From contig NZ_CP029193.1 in NCBI RefSeq assembly GCF_008642355.1, positions 992,001 through 1,056,000 of the forward strand: a stretch of 64,000 bases of DNA, read 5' to 3'. The notes beneath the pieces were generated by a model that had not been told where the DNA came from, ran no database searches, and worked only from the letters and a program-made list of their open reading frames with translations. This DNA is from Streptomyces venezuelae (GTDB lineage: Bacteria > Actinomycetota > Actinomycetes > Streptomycetales > Streptomycetaceae). Below, piece after piece: positions 41,231 to 49,145 of this stretch. A program made the position numbers and the translations under genes. Each line of letters opens with the position of its first letter. Position 1 is the stretch's first letter.

Positions 41231-42112
41231 TCAGGTGTTGAGCGCCCGCTGGATCCCCTCTTCGAGGGAGATCTTCGGGCTGAAGAAGTCGAGCATCCGC
41301 TTGGGGTCGCAGACTCGGTGGTGGACGCCTTGCGGTGCGGTCGGCAGGTGTTTCAGTTCGGGCTGGTAGCCGCTCATGGTGGTGACGAGTCCGGCGAGTT
41401 CGTCGAAGCTGACGGGCCGTCCCCAGCCGAGGTTGACGGGCCCGGTGAAGTCCTGGTCGACGGCCGCGAGCGTGGCGGCCACCAGGTCCGATACGTGGAT
41501 CCAGTCGCGGGTGCTGCTGCCGTCGCCCCAGATCTCGAACGGGTCCTGCCGCTGCTTGGCGCGGCGGATGAACGCGGGGAACGGGTAGCAGTCCGCCTGA
41601 TCTTCGCCGTAACCGGAGAACGGCCTGAGGATGTGAATGCGCGTTCCCTCAGCTTCGGCGTACCGGGCGAGCTGCTCCCCCGCCAGCTTGGCCAGCCCAT
41701 ACGTCGCGTCGGGCCGTCCGGGCTGCGCGTAGTCGATGTCCGTCTCGACGAGCCGGTGGATCGGGCCGGGCTGCTGAAGCGCGATCGGATAGGCCGCGCT
41801 TGAGCTGAAGTACACGGCGCGCGGGGTGCCGGTGCGGACCAGCCAGCGGAAGTACCAGGAGTCGAGGGCGAGGTTGGTGGCGACGCCGAGGGGGCTGCCG
41901 TCGATGCTGGCCCGGCCGCCGACGACTGCCGCAGCGTGGATGGCGAGGTCGAAGCGCTGGTCGTCGGTGCGGAAGAAGTCGAGAGCGTCGCCGCTCTTCA
42001 CGAGCGGGGTGCAGTTGAGGTCGATCGCGAGGACGTCGTCGCCCCGGTCGCGCAGGGTCTGGTGCAGGTGACGGCCGACGAAGCCGGACGCGCCGCTCAG
42101 GAAGACACGCAT
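41231..42112 (-). CDS. NAD-dependent sugar epimerase/dehydratase
   Basis: A 293-residue extended SDR enzyme. The cofactor motif GASGFVGRH is at the start, the catalytic Y-x3-K is in DATYGLAKLAGEQLARYAEA, and PFSGYGEDQ and SSTRDWIHVSDLVAA follow. These enzymes remodel nucleotide sugars (4-epimerisation or dehydration). With the glycosyltransferases at 29583 and 43260 and the methyltransferase at 42667 it suggests a sugar-making cassette for particle or surface decoration. Confidence 0.85.
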   Translation of the reverse strand: MRVFLSGASGFVGRHLHQTLRDRGDDVLAIDLNCTPLVKSGDALDFFRTDDQRFDLAIHAAAVVGGRASIDGSPLGVATNLALDSWYFRWLVRTGTPRAVYFSSSAAYPIALQQPGPIHRLVETDIDYAQPGRPDATYGLAKLAGEQLARYAEAEGTRIHILRPFSGYGEDQADCYPFPAFIRRAKQRQDPFEIWGDGSSTRDWIHVSDLVAATLAAVDQDFTGPVNLGWGRPVSFDELAGLVTTMSGYQPELKHLPTAPQGVHHRVCDPKRMLDFFSPKISLEEGIQRALNT

Positions 42113-42573
42113 CCGACCTCCTTTTCACCACGAAGGGGAGGGCGGGAGTAGAGCGTGTGCTCCAATCGTTCATGGCTGTACGGCCGCTCGAAGCGCTCTG
42201 AAGCATTCAATGGCCGCTTGCCATCTACCCAGTCCCAAGCGGCGTCCGCCGAGACGGTGCCGACGCCAGTGATCTCGATGACTGCATCCGGCGAGTCATC
42301 CGGTGGCAGTAGGAGCGCAGACGGCGGCGTCCTCAGCGCGCAGGCCAAGACCATGAGCTCGTCGACGTTGACCTGCCTCTCCCCCCGTTCCAGCTTGGCG
42401 ATAGCGGACGCCGCGATCGGACGCCCCATCTTCGTTAGCACAGCCGAGAGCTCATACGTCGACATACTCCGCCGCTTGCGCATCCGGCGGACGTTGGCGG
42501 CGACGGCCTGGGCTGTGGGCCCATGCTCCACCGAGGGGCGCGGACGGCGCGGCTGTGCAGGCTGCTCTGTCAT
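42097..42573 (-). CDS. XRE-family regulator
   Basis: A 158-residue protein with an XRE helix-turn-helix at residues 20-75 (KRRSMSTYELSAVLTKMGRP, then IAASAIAKLERGERQVNVDE). The C-terminal part has AWDWVDGKRPLNASERFERP. It overlaps the epimerase start by 16 bases. It resembles early actinophage repressor-like proteins. Confidence 0.8.
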   Translation of the reverse strand: MTEQPAQPRRPRPSVEHGPTAQAVAANVRRMRKRRSMSTYELSAVLTKMGRPIAASAIAKLERGERQVNVDELMVLACALRTPPSALLLPPDDSPDAVIEITGVGTVSADAAWDWVDGKRPLNASERFERPYSHERLEHTLYSRPPLRGEKEVGCVSS

Positions 42574-42592
42574 CTTCGTCTCCAGGGAAGGC

Positions 42593-42628
42593 GGAAGCCC
42601 CGAGCCTGGAGACTCGGGGCTACCTTCC
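42593..42628 (-). terminator. Terminator downstream of the methyltransferase gene
   Basis: AGCCCCGAG and CTCGGGGCT form a nine-bp stem with a loop of eight, flanked by GGAA/TTCC, between the methyltransferase and XRE genes. Confidence 0.65.
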
Positions 42629-42666
42629 TGCGGTGATCAGGCCGCAGGCGTATGGATGTTTCAGGG

Positions 42667-43263
42667 TCAGTTGGTCTTGATCGCCCGGTAGACGCCCCAC
42701 GGCAGCTCGGACTCGACGGGCTCCAGGCCGAGTTCGGCGCAGATAGCGTCTTGCTGCTGCCGCGCCCAGGTGGTGATGCCGATCCAGCTGTCGGCTTCTT
42801 CGGGTGTCTCGGAGACGGGCCAGTCGAGGACGAGGATCCCGCCGAGCTTGGTGGCGGCCCGGAGCCTGCCGATGATGTGGAGGCAGTCGGCCCAGTTGTG
42901 GTGGATGAGGACGGCGAGCGCGTACACGGCGTCCATGCGGCGACGGCCGAGATGGGCGGCGATGCCGTCGGCGTCGGCCTGCACGGTCGTCACGTCGGGG
43001 GCGCGTTCGGTGAGCCGGTCGAGCATTCGCTGCGAGGCGTCGATGGCGGTCACGTCGTATCCGAGCCCGGCCATGGGCACGGCGACGCGGCCGTCACCGC
43101 AGCCGAAGTCGAGCACCTTCGCCCCGTCGGGGATGACGCTGGCGAGCATGTCGGCCTGCGCCTTCCCGGACTCCCAGTAGGCGTCCTCAGAGACGTGGCG
43201 CGTGGGATGGATCGCCTCGGGCTCAGCATGATCCCAGGCTCGGATGACGGCTTCGGCGGTCAC
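42667..43263 (-). CDS. SAM-dependent methyltransferase
   Basis: A 198-residue class I methyltransferase. Motif I is AKVLDFGCGDGRVAVPMAGL, with the acidic strand end DVTAIDASQRMLDRL and MDAVYALAVLIHHN as motif IV region. GTG 43263 couples to the GT2 stop. Its neighbours make sugar or glycan targets plausible; the substrate is not visible. Confidence 0.85.
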   Translation of the reverse strand: MTAEAVIRAWDHAEPEAIHPTRHVSEDAYWESGKAQADMLASVIPDGAKVLDFGCGDGRVAVPMAGLGYDVTAIDASQRMLDRLTERAPDVTTVQADADGIAAHLGRRRMDAVYALAVLIHHNWADCLHIIGRLRAATKLGGILVLDWPVSETPEEADSWIGITTWARQQQDAICAELGLEPVESELPWGVYRAIKTN

Positions 43264-43970
43264 GCTGCCTCCTTGACGAGCTTCCGCAGCTTGTCCAGGT
43301 CGGCTTCGAGGCCGCCGTTGTTGCGGTAGTCGTAGTAGGCGGCCGAGTCGGCGGACACCTGCTCGGGGCTGTTGCACTCCTGGTAGCCCTGATCCACGAC
43401 GGCCTTGCCGTTGGCAGGGTGCAGGTGCTCGATGACCATGTCGTCGAGGTAGGTGATCCGCCCCATACCGCGACCCCAGTCGACCCAACAAAGATCGACG
43501 CAGAGGTGCACAAGGGCCGGAGGCGCCATGTAGCCGAGCGTGTCGACGATGTCCGAGGTCATCGCCACAGCGGTCGCCATGGCCTCGCCCTGGAGCAGGT
43601 CGTTGCCGTAGACGATGCCGGGCCCGCCCGACAGGCACTCGCGGATCCGCGCATCCCACGCCACCGCAGCAGGACGAGGCCGGTGATCGTCGCCCATGAA
43701 GGCCAGGTAACGGTACTTCTTCGCGGCCTTGACCGCTTGGGCGTTGAGGGTGCCGACGAGGCGCAGCCGCTTCCCGAACACGAAACGGACTTGGCCGCCC
43801 TTCATGAACTTCGCGGCCTCGCGTTTGTACGCGTCGAGCTCCGGGTCGTCGTTGTCGACGGCGAACAGCAGATCTGCTGTCGCCCCGGTCTCGTGCCACG
43901 CCCTGACGAGGGACATGACAGCCTGCGGCCTGCCTCTGGTCGGGATGATGACGAGCAGGTCGTCGGCCAT
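43260..43970 (-). CDS. GT2-type glycosyltransferase
   Basis: A 236-residue GT-A fold enzyme. It starts DDLLVIIPTRGRPQAVMSLV, and the metal-binding acids are in YLAFMGDDHRPRPAAVAWDA near residue 93. The later CWVDWGRGMGRITYLDDMVI gives possible acceptor residues. Size and motifs fit a phage GT2. It is coupled to the methyltransferase. Confidence 0.82.
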   Translation of the reverse strand: MADDLLVIIPTRGRPQAVMSLVRAWHETGATADLLFAVDNDDPELDAYKREAAKFMKGGQVRFVFGKRLRLVGTLNAQAVKAAKKYRYLAFMGDDHRPRPAAVAWDARIRECLSGGPGIVYGNDLLQGEAMATAVAMTSDIVDTLGYMAPPALVHLCVDLCWVDWGRGMGRITYLDDMVIEHLHPANGKAVVDQGYQECNSPEQVSADSAAYYDYRNNGGLEADLDKLRKLVKEAA

Positions 43971-43982
43971 GGCGCGGGCTCC

Positions 43983-44198
43983 TCAAGACTCGACCGTGAT
44001 GCGTTCGCCGTCCCAGTGCAGCGTGGCGGGCACGTTCACGATGATCAGTTCGGTGTCACGTTGCAGCAGGAGGGCGACAGCGTCCGGCCCGATACGTTCC
44101 CCGGTGATGGCTGTTCGGTAGCCGTGGCGCTTGGCCCACTGCAGGGTGTCGGCGACATTCGTGCTGAAGCGGATGCGGTGCTCGTCTGGGGCGGCCAT
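43983..44198 (-). CDS. Small hypothetical protein
   Basis: A 71-residue protein (FSTNVADTLQWAKRHGYRTA; LIIVNVPATLHWDGERITVE). No family recognised. Confidence 0.55.
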   Translation of the reverse strand: MAAPDEHRIRFSTNVADTLQWAKRHGYRTAITGERIGPDAVALLLQRDTELIIVNVPATLHWDGERITVES

Positions 44199-44210
44199 GG
44201 CGCGGGCCTC

Positions 44211-44522
44211 TCAGTAGACGGTGATCGTCCCGGTGCGGTAGACGGGGGTTTCGGAGCCGCCCAAGAACTTGATCCACAACCTGTACTCGCCAGCCTCGAG
44301 AGTGGTGACGCCGCCGTTGGGTCCGATGAGGATGCGTCCGTGGGGGGCGAGCCATTCGCCGACCAGCCAGTCGTCCTCCACGGGGCTGGTGTCGGTGAGG
44401 AGGAACGCGAACTGCGGCGGGATAGCGAGCTGGACCTGTTGTCCGCCCGCCTTCGCGACGACGGTGACCTTCACGAACTCGGTGCTGATGGCGGCTAGAT
44501 CCACGGCTCGCTCACCGTCCAT
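44211..44522 (-). CDS. Tail-fibre cassette B, third gene
   Basis: A 103-residue beta-rich protein (ISTEFVKVTVVAKAGGQQVQ; RILIGPNGGVTTLEAGEYRL). It is paralogous to the protein at 45755 (A-R-L-L-I-G-P-G, then D-Y-R-V-W-V-S) and follows a repeat-bearing lectin-type gene just as that one does. Confidence 0.65.
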   Translation of the reverse strand: MDGERAVDLAAISTEFVKVTVVAKAGGQQVQLAIPPQFAFLLTDTSPVEDDWLVGEWLAPHGRILIGPNGGVTTLEAGEYRLWIKFLGGSETPVYRTGTITVY

Positions 44523-45337
44523 CCCCCGCGGGGTTCACTGAACTGCACGGTGATGTCGTCGGTGTCGACCGCGTCGGTCTTCGCCCCGAGTTCGCTGCCG
44601 CCGGACAGCGCCGCGGATGCCACGGCGGTCTGCACGGTGGCCGCGTCGAGCGCTGACTCGGCGGTGAGGGTGGCGGAGACAACGATGGAGCGGGTGGCTG
44701 CCGCGGTGAGCGCCCCGTCGGCGGTGAGCGCCGCCGACGCAAAGTACACGCTGGCGCTGGATGCGGGCGTGTTGACGTTGTCGAACTCGGCGAAGTTGGT
44801 GGTGCCGTTGTTGCGGTAGGACCACAGGTCAAGGGCAAGGGTCGTCGAGGAGGCGACCCAGGCGGGAGTGGCGAGCGTCCTCCGGTTGGTCCAGGAGCTG
44901 CCGTCCGTCGACGTGTCCCACAGCACGTTGCCGCCGGTTTCGCGGATGCGCAGCCACAGGTGCGTGACCGCGCTGTAGGTAAGGGAGACCGCGGCGCCGT
45001 CGGTGTAGGCGACGTTCGACTCGAAGCGGATCGTCCCGGCCACCGTGTTGATGTTGATGGCGAGGTTGGTGCCCTGCGTCGGGTCCGGGGTGATCGCGAA
45101 CACCGTCTGCGCTTCAACCGTCGCCGAGGCGGCGGCAGCTACGACGGGCACCTGCAGGTACACCGAACTCCCGGCGAGGGTGTACACCTTCGCGGTCTGA
45201 TAGCCCGCATACGAGCCGGCCACGCACGGGATACGCGCACGGCCACCGGTCTCGCTCACACCTCCGTAGGAGTTGCCCCATTCCGGGCCGATGATGTTGT
45301 CCTGGAAGCTGTCGACGAGCGTCGAGATCAGGGGCAT
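44495..45337 (-). CDS. Tail-fibre cassette B, lectin-type repeat protein
   Basis: A 280-residue protein. Residues 1-190 are a jelly-roll lectin-like domain (VDSFQDNIIGPEWGNSYGGV; WLRIRETGGNVLWDTSTDGS). The end carries about three 20-residue repeats (SAALTADGALTAAATRSIVV; SATLTAESALDAATVQTAVA) of the same type as at 46056. It may bind glycans on the host. Confidence 0.75.
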   Translation of the reverse strand: MPLISTLVDSFQDNIIGPEWGNSYGGVSETGGRARIPCVAGSYAGYQTAKVYTLAGSSVYLQVPVVAAAASATVEAQTVFAITPDPTQGTNLAININTVAGTIRFESNVAYTDGAAVSLTYSAVTHLWLRIRETGGNVLWDTSTDGSSWTNRRTLATPAWVASSTTLALDLWSYRNNGTTNFAEFDNVNTPASSASVYFASAALTADGALTAAATRSIVVSATLTAESALDAATVQTAVASAALSGGSELGAKTDAVDTDDITVQFSEPRGGWTVSEPWI

Positions 45338-45349
45338 GGCACGCCCCGA

Positions 45350-45682
45350 TCAGGAGAGCGAGAACGTGAGCTGGCCAGCGGTGATACGGAGCTCATCCCC
45401 TGCCAGCAGCGTGCGGCTCGCGGCGAGGGCGCCGTACCAGAGGCGCACGGGCGTGCCCGCGGAGTCCCAGACCTCTACGCCGACGAACGTTCCGGCTGGC
45501 ATTCCGGTCCACACAAGGTCAGCGGAGTTGGAGGTGGCGCCGCTGGATGCAGCGGCGACGGAGAGGTTCTTGCGGGCGTAGGAGCCGCCGGTCGCTTCGG
45601 TGCCGGCCGCCGCGTCGGTGCCGTTGGCGGTGACGAGGGCGACTTTCAGCGGCAGGGTGGGGGCGGTAGTTGACGTGCCCAT
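45350..45682 (-). CDS. Tail-fibre cassette B, first gene
   Basis: A 110-residue protein (LPLKVALVTANGTDAAAGTE; ASRTLLAGDELRITAGQLTF) of a common actinophage tail-fibre family, similar to the protein at 47427. Confidence 0.7.
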   Translation of the reverse strand: MGTSTTAPTLPLKVALVTANGTDAAAGTEATGGSYARKNLSVAAASSGATSNSADLVWTGMPAGTFVGVEVWDSAGTPVRLWYGALAASRTLLAGDELRITAGQLTFSLS

Positions 45683-45754
45683 CAGCCAGTCGAGTGCCCG
45701 GTTTTCGGCCGTATTCGAAAGGTTGTCGCTTATCTCTACTGCCCTCCTTCCGGA

Positions 45755-46042
45755 TCAGGTGACGCCGAGGTGTCCGGCGATGCGGGTGATGGCCTCAGCG
45801 CCGGGCGGATCGACGGACACCCAGACGCGGTAGTCGCCGCGGGCGAGGGTGAGTTCGGTACCTGGTCCGATGAGGAGGCGTGCTTCACCGTCGATCAGGT
45901 CCGCCTCTTGCCATTCGGAGCCCGACGGGTTGTCGCGGTGGGCGACGACGGCGACCTTCACGGGGAATGCGGTGAGGTCGGCCCCGGCCGGGCCGTCGAT
46001 GGGGACGTGCAGGTATTCGGTGCTGCTGGCGGGGATCTGCAC
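45755..46042 (-). CDS. Tail-fibre cassette A, third gene
   Basis: A 95-residue protein. GTG 46042 is chosen because AGGGGG lies about five bases upstream. Contains SSTEYLHVPIDGPAGADLTA and ELTLARGDYRVWVSVDPPGA. Paralogue of 44211. Confidence 0.62.
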   Translation of the reverse strand: MQIPASSTEYLHVPIDGPAGADLTAFPVKVAVVAHRDNPSGSEWQEADLIDGEARLLIGPGTELTLARGDYRVWVSVDPPGAEAITRIAGHLGVT

Positions 46043-46055
46043 GCCCACCCCCTGC

Positions 46056-47411
46056 TCACAGATGCGGTGGGTGCGCGGTCCACGCGGACGTGTACGGGGC
46101 TCCTGCCGCCCACGGGCTGTAGGGCGGGCCGACGGTGATGTCGATGTCGTCGTGGGTGGAGAGCGTCGTGCCGCTGGCCGTAAGCGTGACGGTGACACCG
46201 AGCGCGGCGCTGACGGCGGCTGCGGTGGCCCCTGCGGCGGTGAGCGTCGCGGCGGCTGCCAGGGCGGCTCCTGCCGTTGCCTTGCGGTCCCCTCCCGCGG
46301 ACAGTAGGGCTGTTACGGGGAGGGCGGCGTGGCCGAGGACGGGTGGCGTGCCTGTAGCCCCGTCGGCTGCCAGCGTGGCCGAGGCGGTCAGGGCCGCGGC
46401 GCTGCTGTGGTCGGCTCGGCCTTGCGCGGAGAGGCTGGCGTCGACTGCTAGGCCAGCCTCCGCCTCGGCTTGTCGTGTTCCGACAGCGGCGAGCTCGGCG
46501 GTCGTGGTGAGCGCGACCTGCCCGGTGTGGCTAGCGAACCCGCTGGCCTCGAGGTTGGCGGTGGGGGCGAGGTCTGCTTCGGCGGTGACGTTGCGCTGTC
46601 CGGCCGCCGTGAGCTCGGCTGCGCCCTCGATGGTGCCGTCGCCGGCGACCGTGACCTGTCCGGCGGCGGCGAGGCTGGCCGAGGCTACGAGGGCGGTGTC
46701 GCCGTTCGTGGCGCGCTGCCCACCTGCAGCCAGGGTTGCCGTGGTCGACAGTGTGGTGTTGTCGGCGGTCGCTCGCACGCCTGACGTGGTCAGGGAAGCA
46801 GTAGAGGTGAGGGCGACGGAGCCGACCGCCGAGCGAAGGCCTGACGTTGCCATTGTCGCAGTGCCTGAGAGCGCTGCGTCGCCGGTCACGCCGGAGACGA
46901 CGTCGGCTGCGGTGAAGTCGTCGAAGCGGAGGGCACTGGTGCTCTCGGCGCGGATGCCTACGCTGGTGCCGGCGGCGACGGCGGTGTTAACGACGGAGAC
47001 GCGCTCGACACCGTTAACGAAGCCCTTGATCGTCGAGCCGACGGCTTGCACTTTGGCGACATCGCCTGGTGCGGCCGGGACGGCGTAGGTGCCGATCACG
47101 GTGAATGTGCTGGAGACGACGGAGAAGAGGTTCCAGCTGGTGCCGTCGTTGCGCCACAGGTAGCCGCTGGTGATGTTCGCGTTTCCTCGGCACCATACGC
47201 CGTGGCTGACGGCCGCGGTGGCGGCGATCGTGGCCTGCGCCGAGTTGTCGTTGGTCGCCATCGCCCCGGCGGCGCGCAGGATGATCGTGCCACCTGAGGA
47301 GCCGGAAGAGAGCTGCCCGGAGATGATCGACCAGTCGCCGGACACCTCAACCCAGCCGGCGCCGAGGTTCGTGTTGTCGGCGCGGTTGAAGTCGTCGGTG
47401 AAGGACGTCAC
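46056..47411 (-). CDS. Tail-fibre cassette A, lectin-type protein with 12 repeats
   Basis: A 451-residue protein. Residues 1-176 are a jelly-roll lectin-like domain (SFTDDFNRADNTNLGAGWVE). Residues 177-419 are twelve tandem repeats of 20 residues (one has 23) with the pattern x-x-A-L-x-x-x-A-x-L-x-x-x-G-x-R; for example GSVALTSTASLTTSGVRATA. A 32-residue Pro/Trp-rich end follows. Regular repeats suggest a long spacer or stalk. The longer member of the duplicated cassette. Confidence 0.75.
   Translation of the reverse strand: MTSFTDDFNRADNTNLGAGWVEVSGDWSIISGQLSSGSSGGTIILRAAGAMATNDNSAQATIAATAAVSHGVWCRGNANITSGYLWRNDGTSWNLFSVVSSTFTVIGTYAVPAAPGDVAKVQAVGSTIKGFVNGVERVSVVNTAVAAGTSVGIRAESTSALRFDDFTAADVVSGVTGDAALSGTATMATSGLRSAVGSVALTSTASLTTSGVRATADNTTLSTTATLAAGGQRATNGDTALVASASLAAAGQVTVAGDGTIEGAAELTAAGQRNVTAEADLAPTANLEASGFASHTGQVALTTTAELAAVGTRQAEAEAGLAVDASLSAQGRADHSSAAALTASATLAADGATGTPPVLGHAALPVTALLSAGGDRKATAGAALAAAATLTAAGATAAAVSAALGVTVTLTASGTTLSTHDDIDITVGPPYSPWAAGAPYTSAWTAHPPHL
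46155..46883 (-). repeat. Twelve 60-bp tandem coding repeats
   Basis: Encode the 20-residue units of the fibre protein. The DNA copies have diverged, so the amino-acid pattern is better kept than the bases, arguing for selection on the repeat structure. Confidence 0.75.
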
Positions 47412-47426
47412 GGCGACGCCTCCCTG

Positions 47427-47825
47427 CTACGCAGACTGCGGAGTCAGGGCTACCCCGAGTGTGGAAAGCGAGAAGGAATCGGCGGACGCCCAGGCCTTCG
47501 ACGCCGTGAGCGCGACGGAGAACAGGAACGTTCCGGACGTGCTGGCGGTCCACACGGAGATATGGGTGAGCGTCTCCGAGGTGCCGCCGTTGGTCCACGC
47601 GGACGGCGCGCTGCTCAGTGCGAGCGCCGAACCGGACGTGGAGGCGGCGAACGTCGCGCTGTTGCGGGTGGTCGAGCCGGCGGATACGGCGGAGGTTCCG
47701 GCTGCGCCGGGGTCGCCGGTGTGCAGCTGCACGAATGTGCCTGCCACGGGACCGTAGGCGGCTCCGGCGGTGCGGAGGGTGTTGAGCCAGCCGGAGACGA
47801 GGCTGGGGGCGAGTCCTGCGGTCAT
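47427..47825 (-). CDS. Tail-fibre cassette A, first gene
   Basis: A 132-residue protein (GTFVQLHTGDPGAAGTSAVS; LTHISVWTASTSGTFLFSVA), the common actinophage 'LHTxDPG' tail-fibre family. Start ATG 47825 lies in an ATGA overlap with the tiny gene upstream. Confidence 0.75.
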   Translation of the reverse strand: MTAGLAPSLVSGWLNTLRTAGAAYGPVAGTFVQLHTGDPGAAGTSAVSAGSTTRNSATFAASTSGSALALSSAPSAWTNGGTSETLTHISVWTASTSGTFLFSVALTASKAWASADSFSLSTLGVALTPQSA

Positions 47826-47917
47826 TCCTCGGCCTCCTCAGGCTCCGGGTCGGTGGTGTCGGGTGCGGGGGTGACCTCGCCGGAGGCCTCTATCCGCAGC
47901 ACGTACTCGTCGGGCAT
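47822..47917 (-). CDS. Very small acidic protein
   Basis: A 31-residue protein (MPDEYVLRIEASGEVTPAPD, acidic end) from ATG 47917 with AGGAGG upstream and an ATGA overlap with the fibre gene. Possibly a leader for coupled translation. Confidence 0.55.
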   Translation of the reverse strand: MPDEYVLRIEASGEVTPAPDTTDPEPEEAEE

Positions 47918-48357
47918 GGATGCCTCCTGGTGCGGGGGTCCTCAAGGAGCGCCGCCGTTCCGGAGTCGAACCGGTACTGGCCAGCTGTGGACGACAGCCC
48001 TCGTCTGCCGACGACGTCCTCGTCTTCGGGGGTGCCCCGCCGCCCGGTCGCTGCTAGCGCACCGGGAGCCGGATGGCCCGCGGGGAGACCTCTTCGGTCC
48101 CATCGCCAGGCGGCGGGTTGTCTCGCCCCTTGCGGGTTCCCTCGGGCGCTACCCGAGGATGTCCGGGCCCCGAGACGGAGACCCGGTCTGGGGGTGTCCC
48201 GCCGCCGGCGGTGGGTGAGGAGGCCGCGGGACGGCGGGGCGGATGAGCTGCCGCCCCGGCTGTGTGTGTCCGCCCGGCCCCCCACAGGACCGGGCGGACA
48301 AGGGCCGAGCGCTGGGGGCGCTACAAGGCCCGCCTGCGCGACCACCAACGCAGGGGA
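47918..48357. other. Structured non-coding stretch with a T-arm-like element
   Basis: About 440 bases without a credible gene. On the minus strand there is a T-arm-like hairpin (CCGG, TTCGACT, CCGG at about 47959-47974). A hairpin with CCCGGT/ACCGGG and CGCT/AGCG arms lies at 48043-48066, one with CCTCGGG/CCCGAGG at about 48140-48158, and CCGCCGT/ACGGCGG arms 286 bases apart (47952-47958 and 48231-48237). Could be a structured RNA; no tRNA or tmRNA fold completes. Confidence 0.4.
48267..48300 (-). terminator. Terminator after the HTH gene
   Basis: TGTCCGCCCGG and CCGGGCGGACA, a perfect 11-bp stem with a 12-base loop, 57 bases beyond the stop at 48358. Confidence 0.65.
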
Positions 48358-48597
48358 TCAGGCGGCGTGGGTGTCTGCCTCGCGCGCCTTGATTTTCGGG
48401 GGTGGGGTGGGGCTGATGACCTGCTGGGTTTCCTTGTCCCGCTCGGCTGGGTCGATCTCCATCAGGTCGTAGCGGGCGTTGCGGCCCTTGCCGTAGACCT
48501 TGATGCGGCCTTCGGATGCCCAGCGCCATATCGTGCCGACGGGGCGCCCGGTCCAGTAGGCGACGTCTGCTGCGGTGGCGAGTGCGATGGAGGGCAT
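48358..48597 (-). CDS. Small helix-turn-helix (excisionase/MerR-like) protein
   Basis: A 79-residue protein from ATG 48597, with GGAGG upstream. ATAADVAYWTGRPVGTIWRW then ASEGRIKVYGKGRNARYDLM is the winged-helix pattern of excisionase-like DNA-binding proteins. It may act as a recombination directionality factor or regulator. Confidence 0.72.
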   Translation of the reverse strand: MPSIALATAADVAYWTGRPVGTIWRWASEGRIKVYGKGRNARYDLMEIDPAERDKETQQVISPTPPPKIKAREADTHAA

Positions 48598-48708
48598 GGT
48601 CACCTCCGGGAACGACGAAGACCACCCGGGTGGTGGGTGGCCTCAGCGCGAAGTTCTGCTATCTGAGCACAGAGTGACTTCGGTGATCAGTGTTTGTCAA
48701 GTTCTCAA

Positions 48709-48951
48709 TCATCGGGCGTGGTGCGTCCCACCCGTGGTGGCTGCGATGGCGCGCGCTTCGAGGGCGTCGGCTTCGATGTCGATCGCCGCCCCGGCGGAGT
48801 GGAGGTCGCAGTCGGGGTCGTCGGAGAGGTTGCGGCAGGACTCGGCGACCGCTCGCAGGAGGGTGAGGACCGCATCGCACGGCATGAACGGCTGCCCGTT
48901 GCTCGCCGTCACGATCGGCACGCTGTCGGCGTGCGAGGGTGGGGCGGTCAC
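48709..48951 (-). CDS. Small hypothetical protein
   Basis: An 80-residue protein from GTG 48951 (GTGA overlap). FMPCDAVLTLLRAVAESCRN and IDIEADALEARAIAATTG suggest helices. No family recognised. Confidence 0.6.
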   Translation of the reverse strand: MTAPPSHADSVPIVTASNGQPFMPCDAVLTLLRAVAESCRNLSDDPDCDLHSAGAAIDIEADALEARAIAATTGGTHHAR

Positions 48952-49145
48952 TGCCGTGCTCCCAGATAGGGGCTGCGGCGCGGTTGCCGCTTCTGGAGGG
49001 TGCCGAGGATCCGGTGGAGTTCTTCGAACGGAGGCGCCGTGTCGTCAGGGAGTGGTGCCTTGGCTCGGAGTTCTCCGTCCACGCGCTGCATCTCGGGTAC
49101 TAGGGCACGTTCCACCCCTGCTCGGATCCTCTCGGTAATGGTCAC
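48948..49145 (-). CDS. Small hypothetical protein
   Basis: A 65-residue protein from GTG 49145 (ITERIRAGVERALVPEMQRV). GTGA overlaps on both sides tie it to its neighbours in a three-gene operon. Confidence 0.6.
   Translation of the reverse strand: MTITERIRAGVERALVPEMQRVDGELRAKAPLPDDTAPPFEELHRILGTLQKRQPRRSPYLGARQ

Noticed and set aside
47952..48237. Phage tmRNA
   Set aside because: T-arm and end pairing are suggestive, but there is no G-U at the alanine identity position, no tag frame ending in a stop after ALAA, and no tmRNA D-loop.
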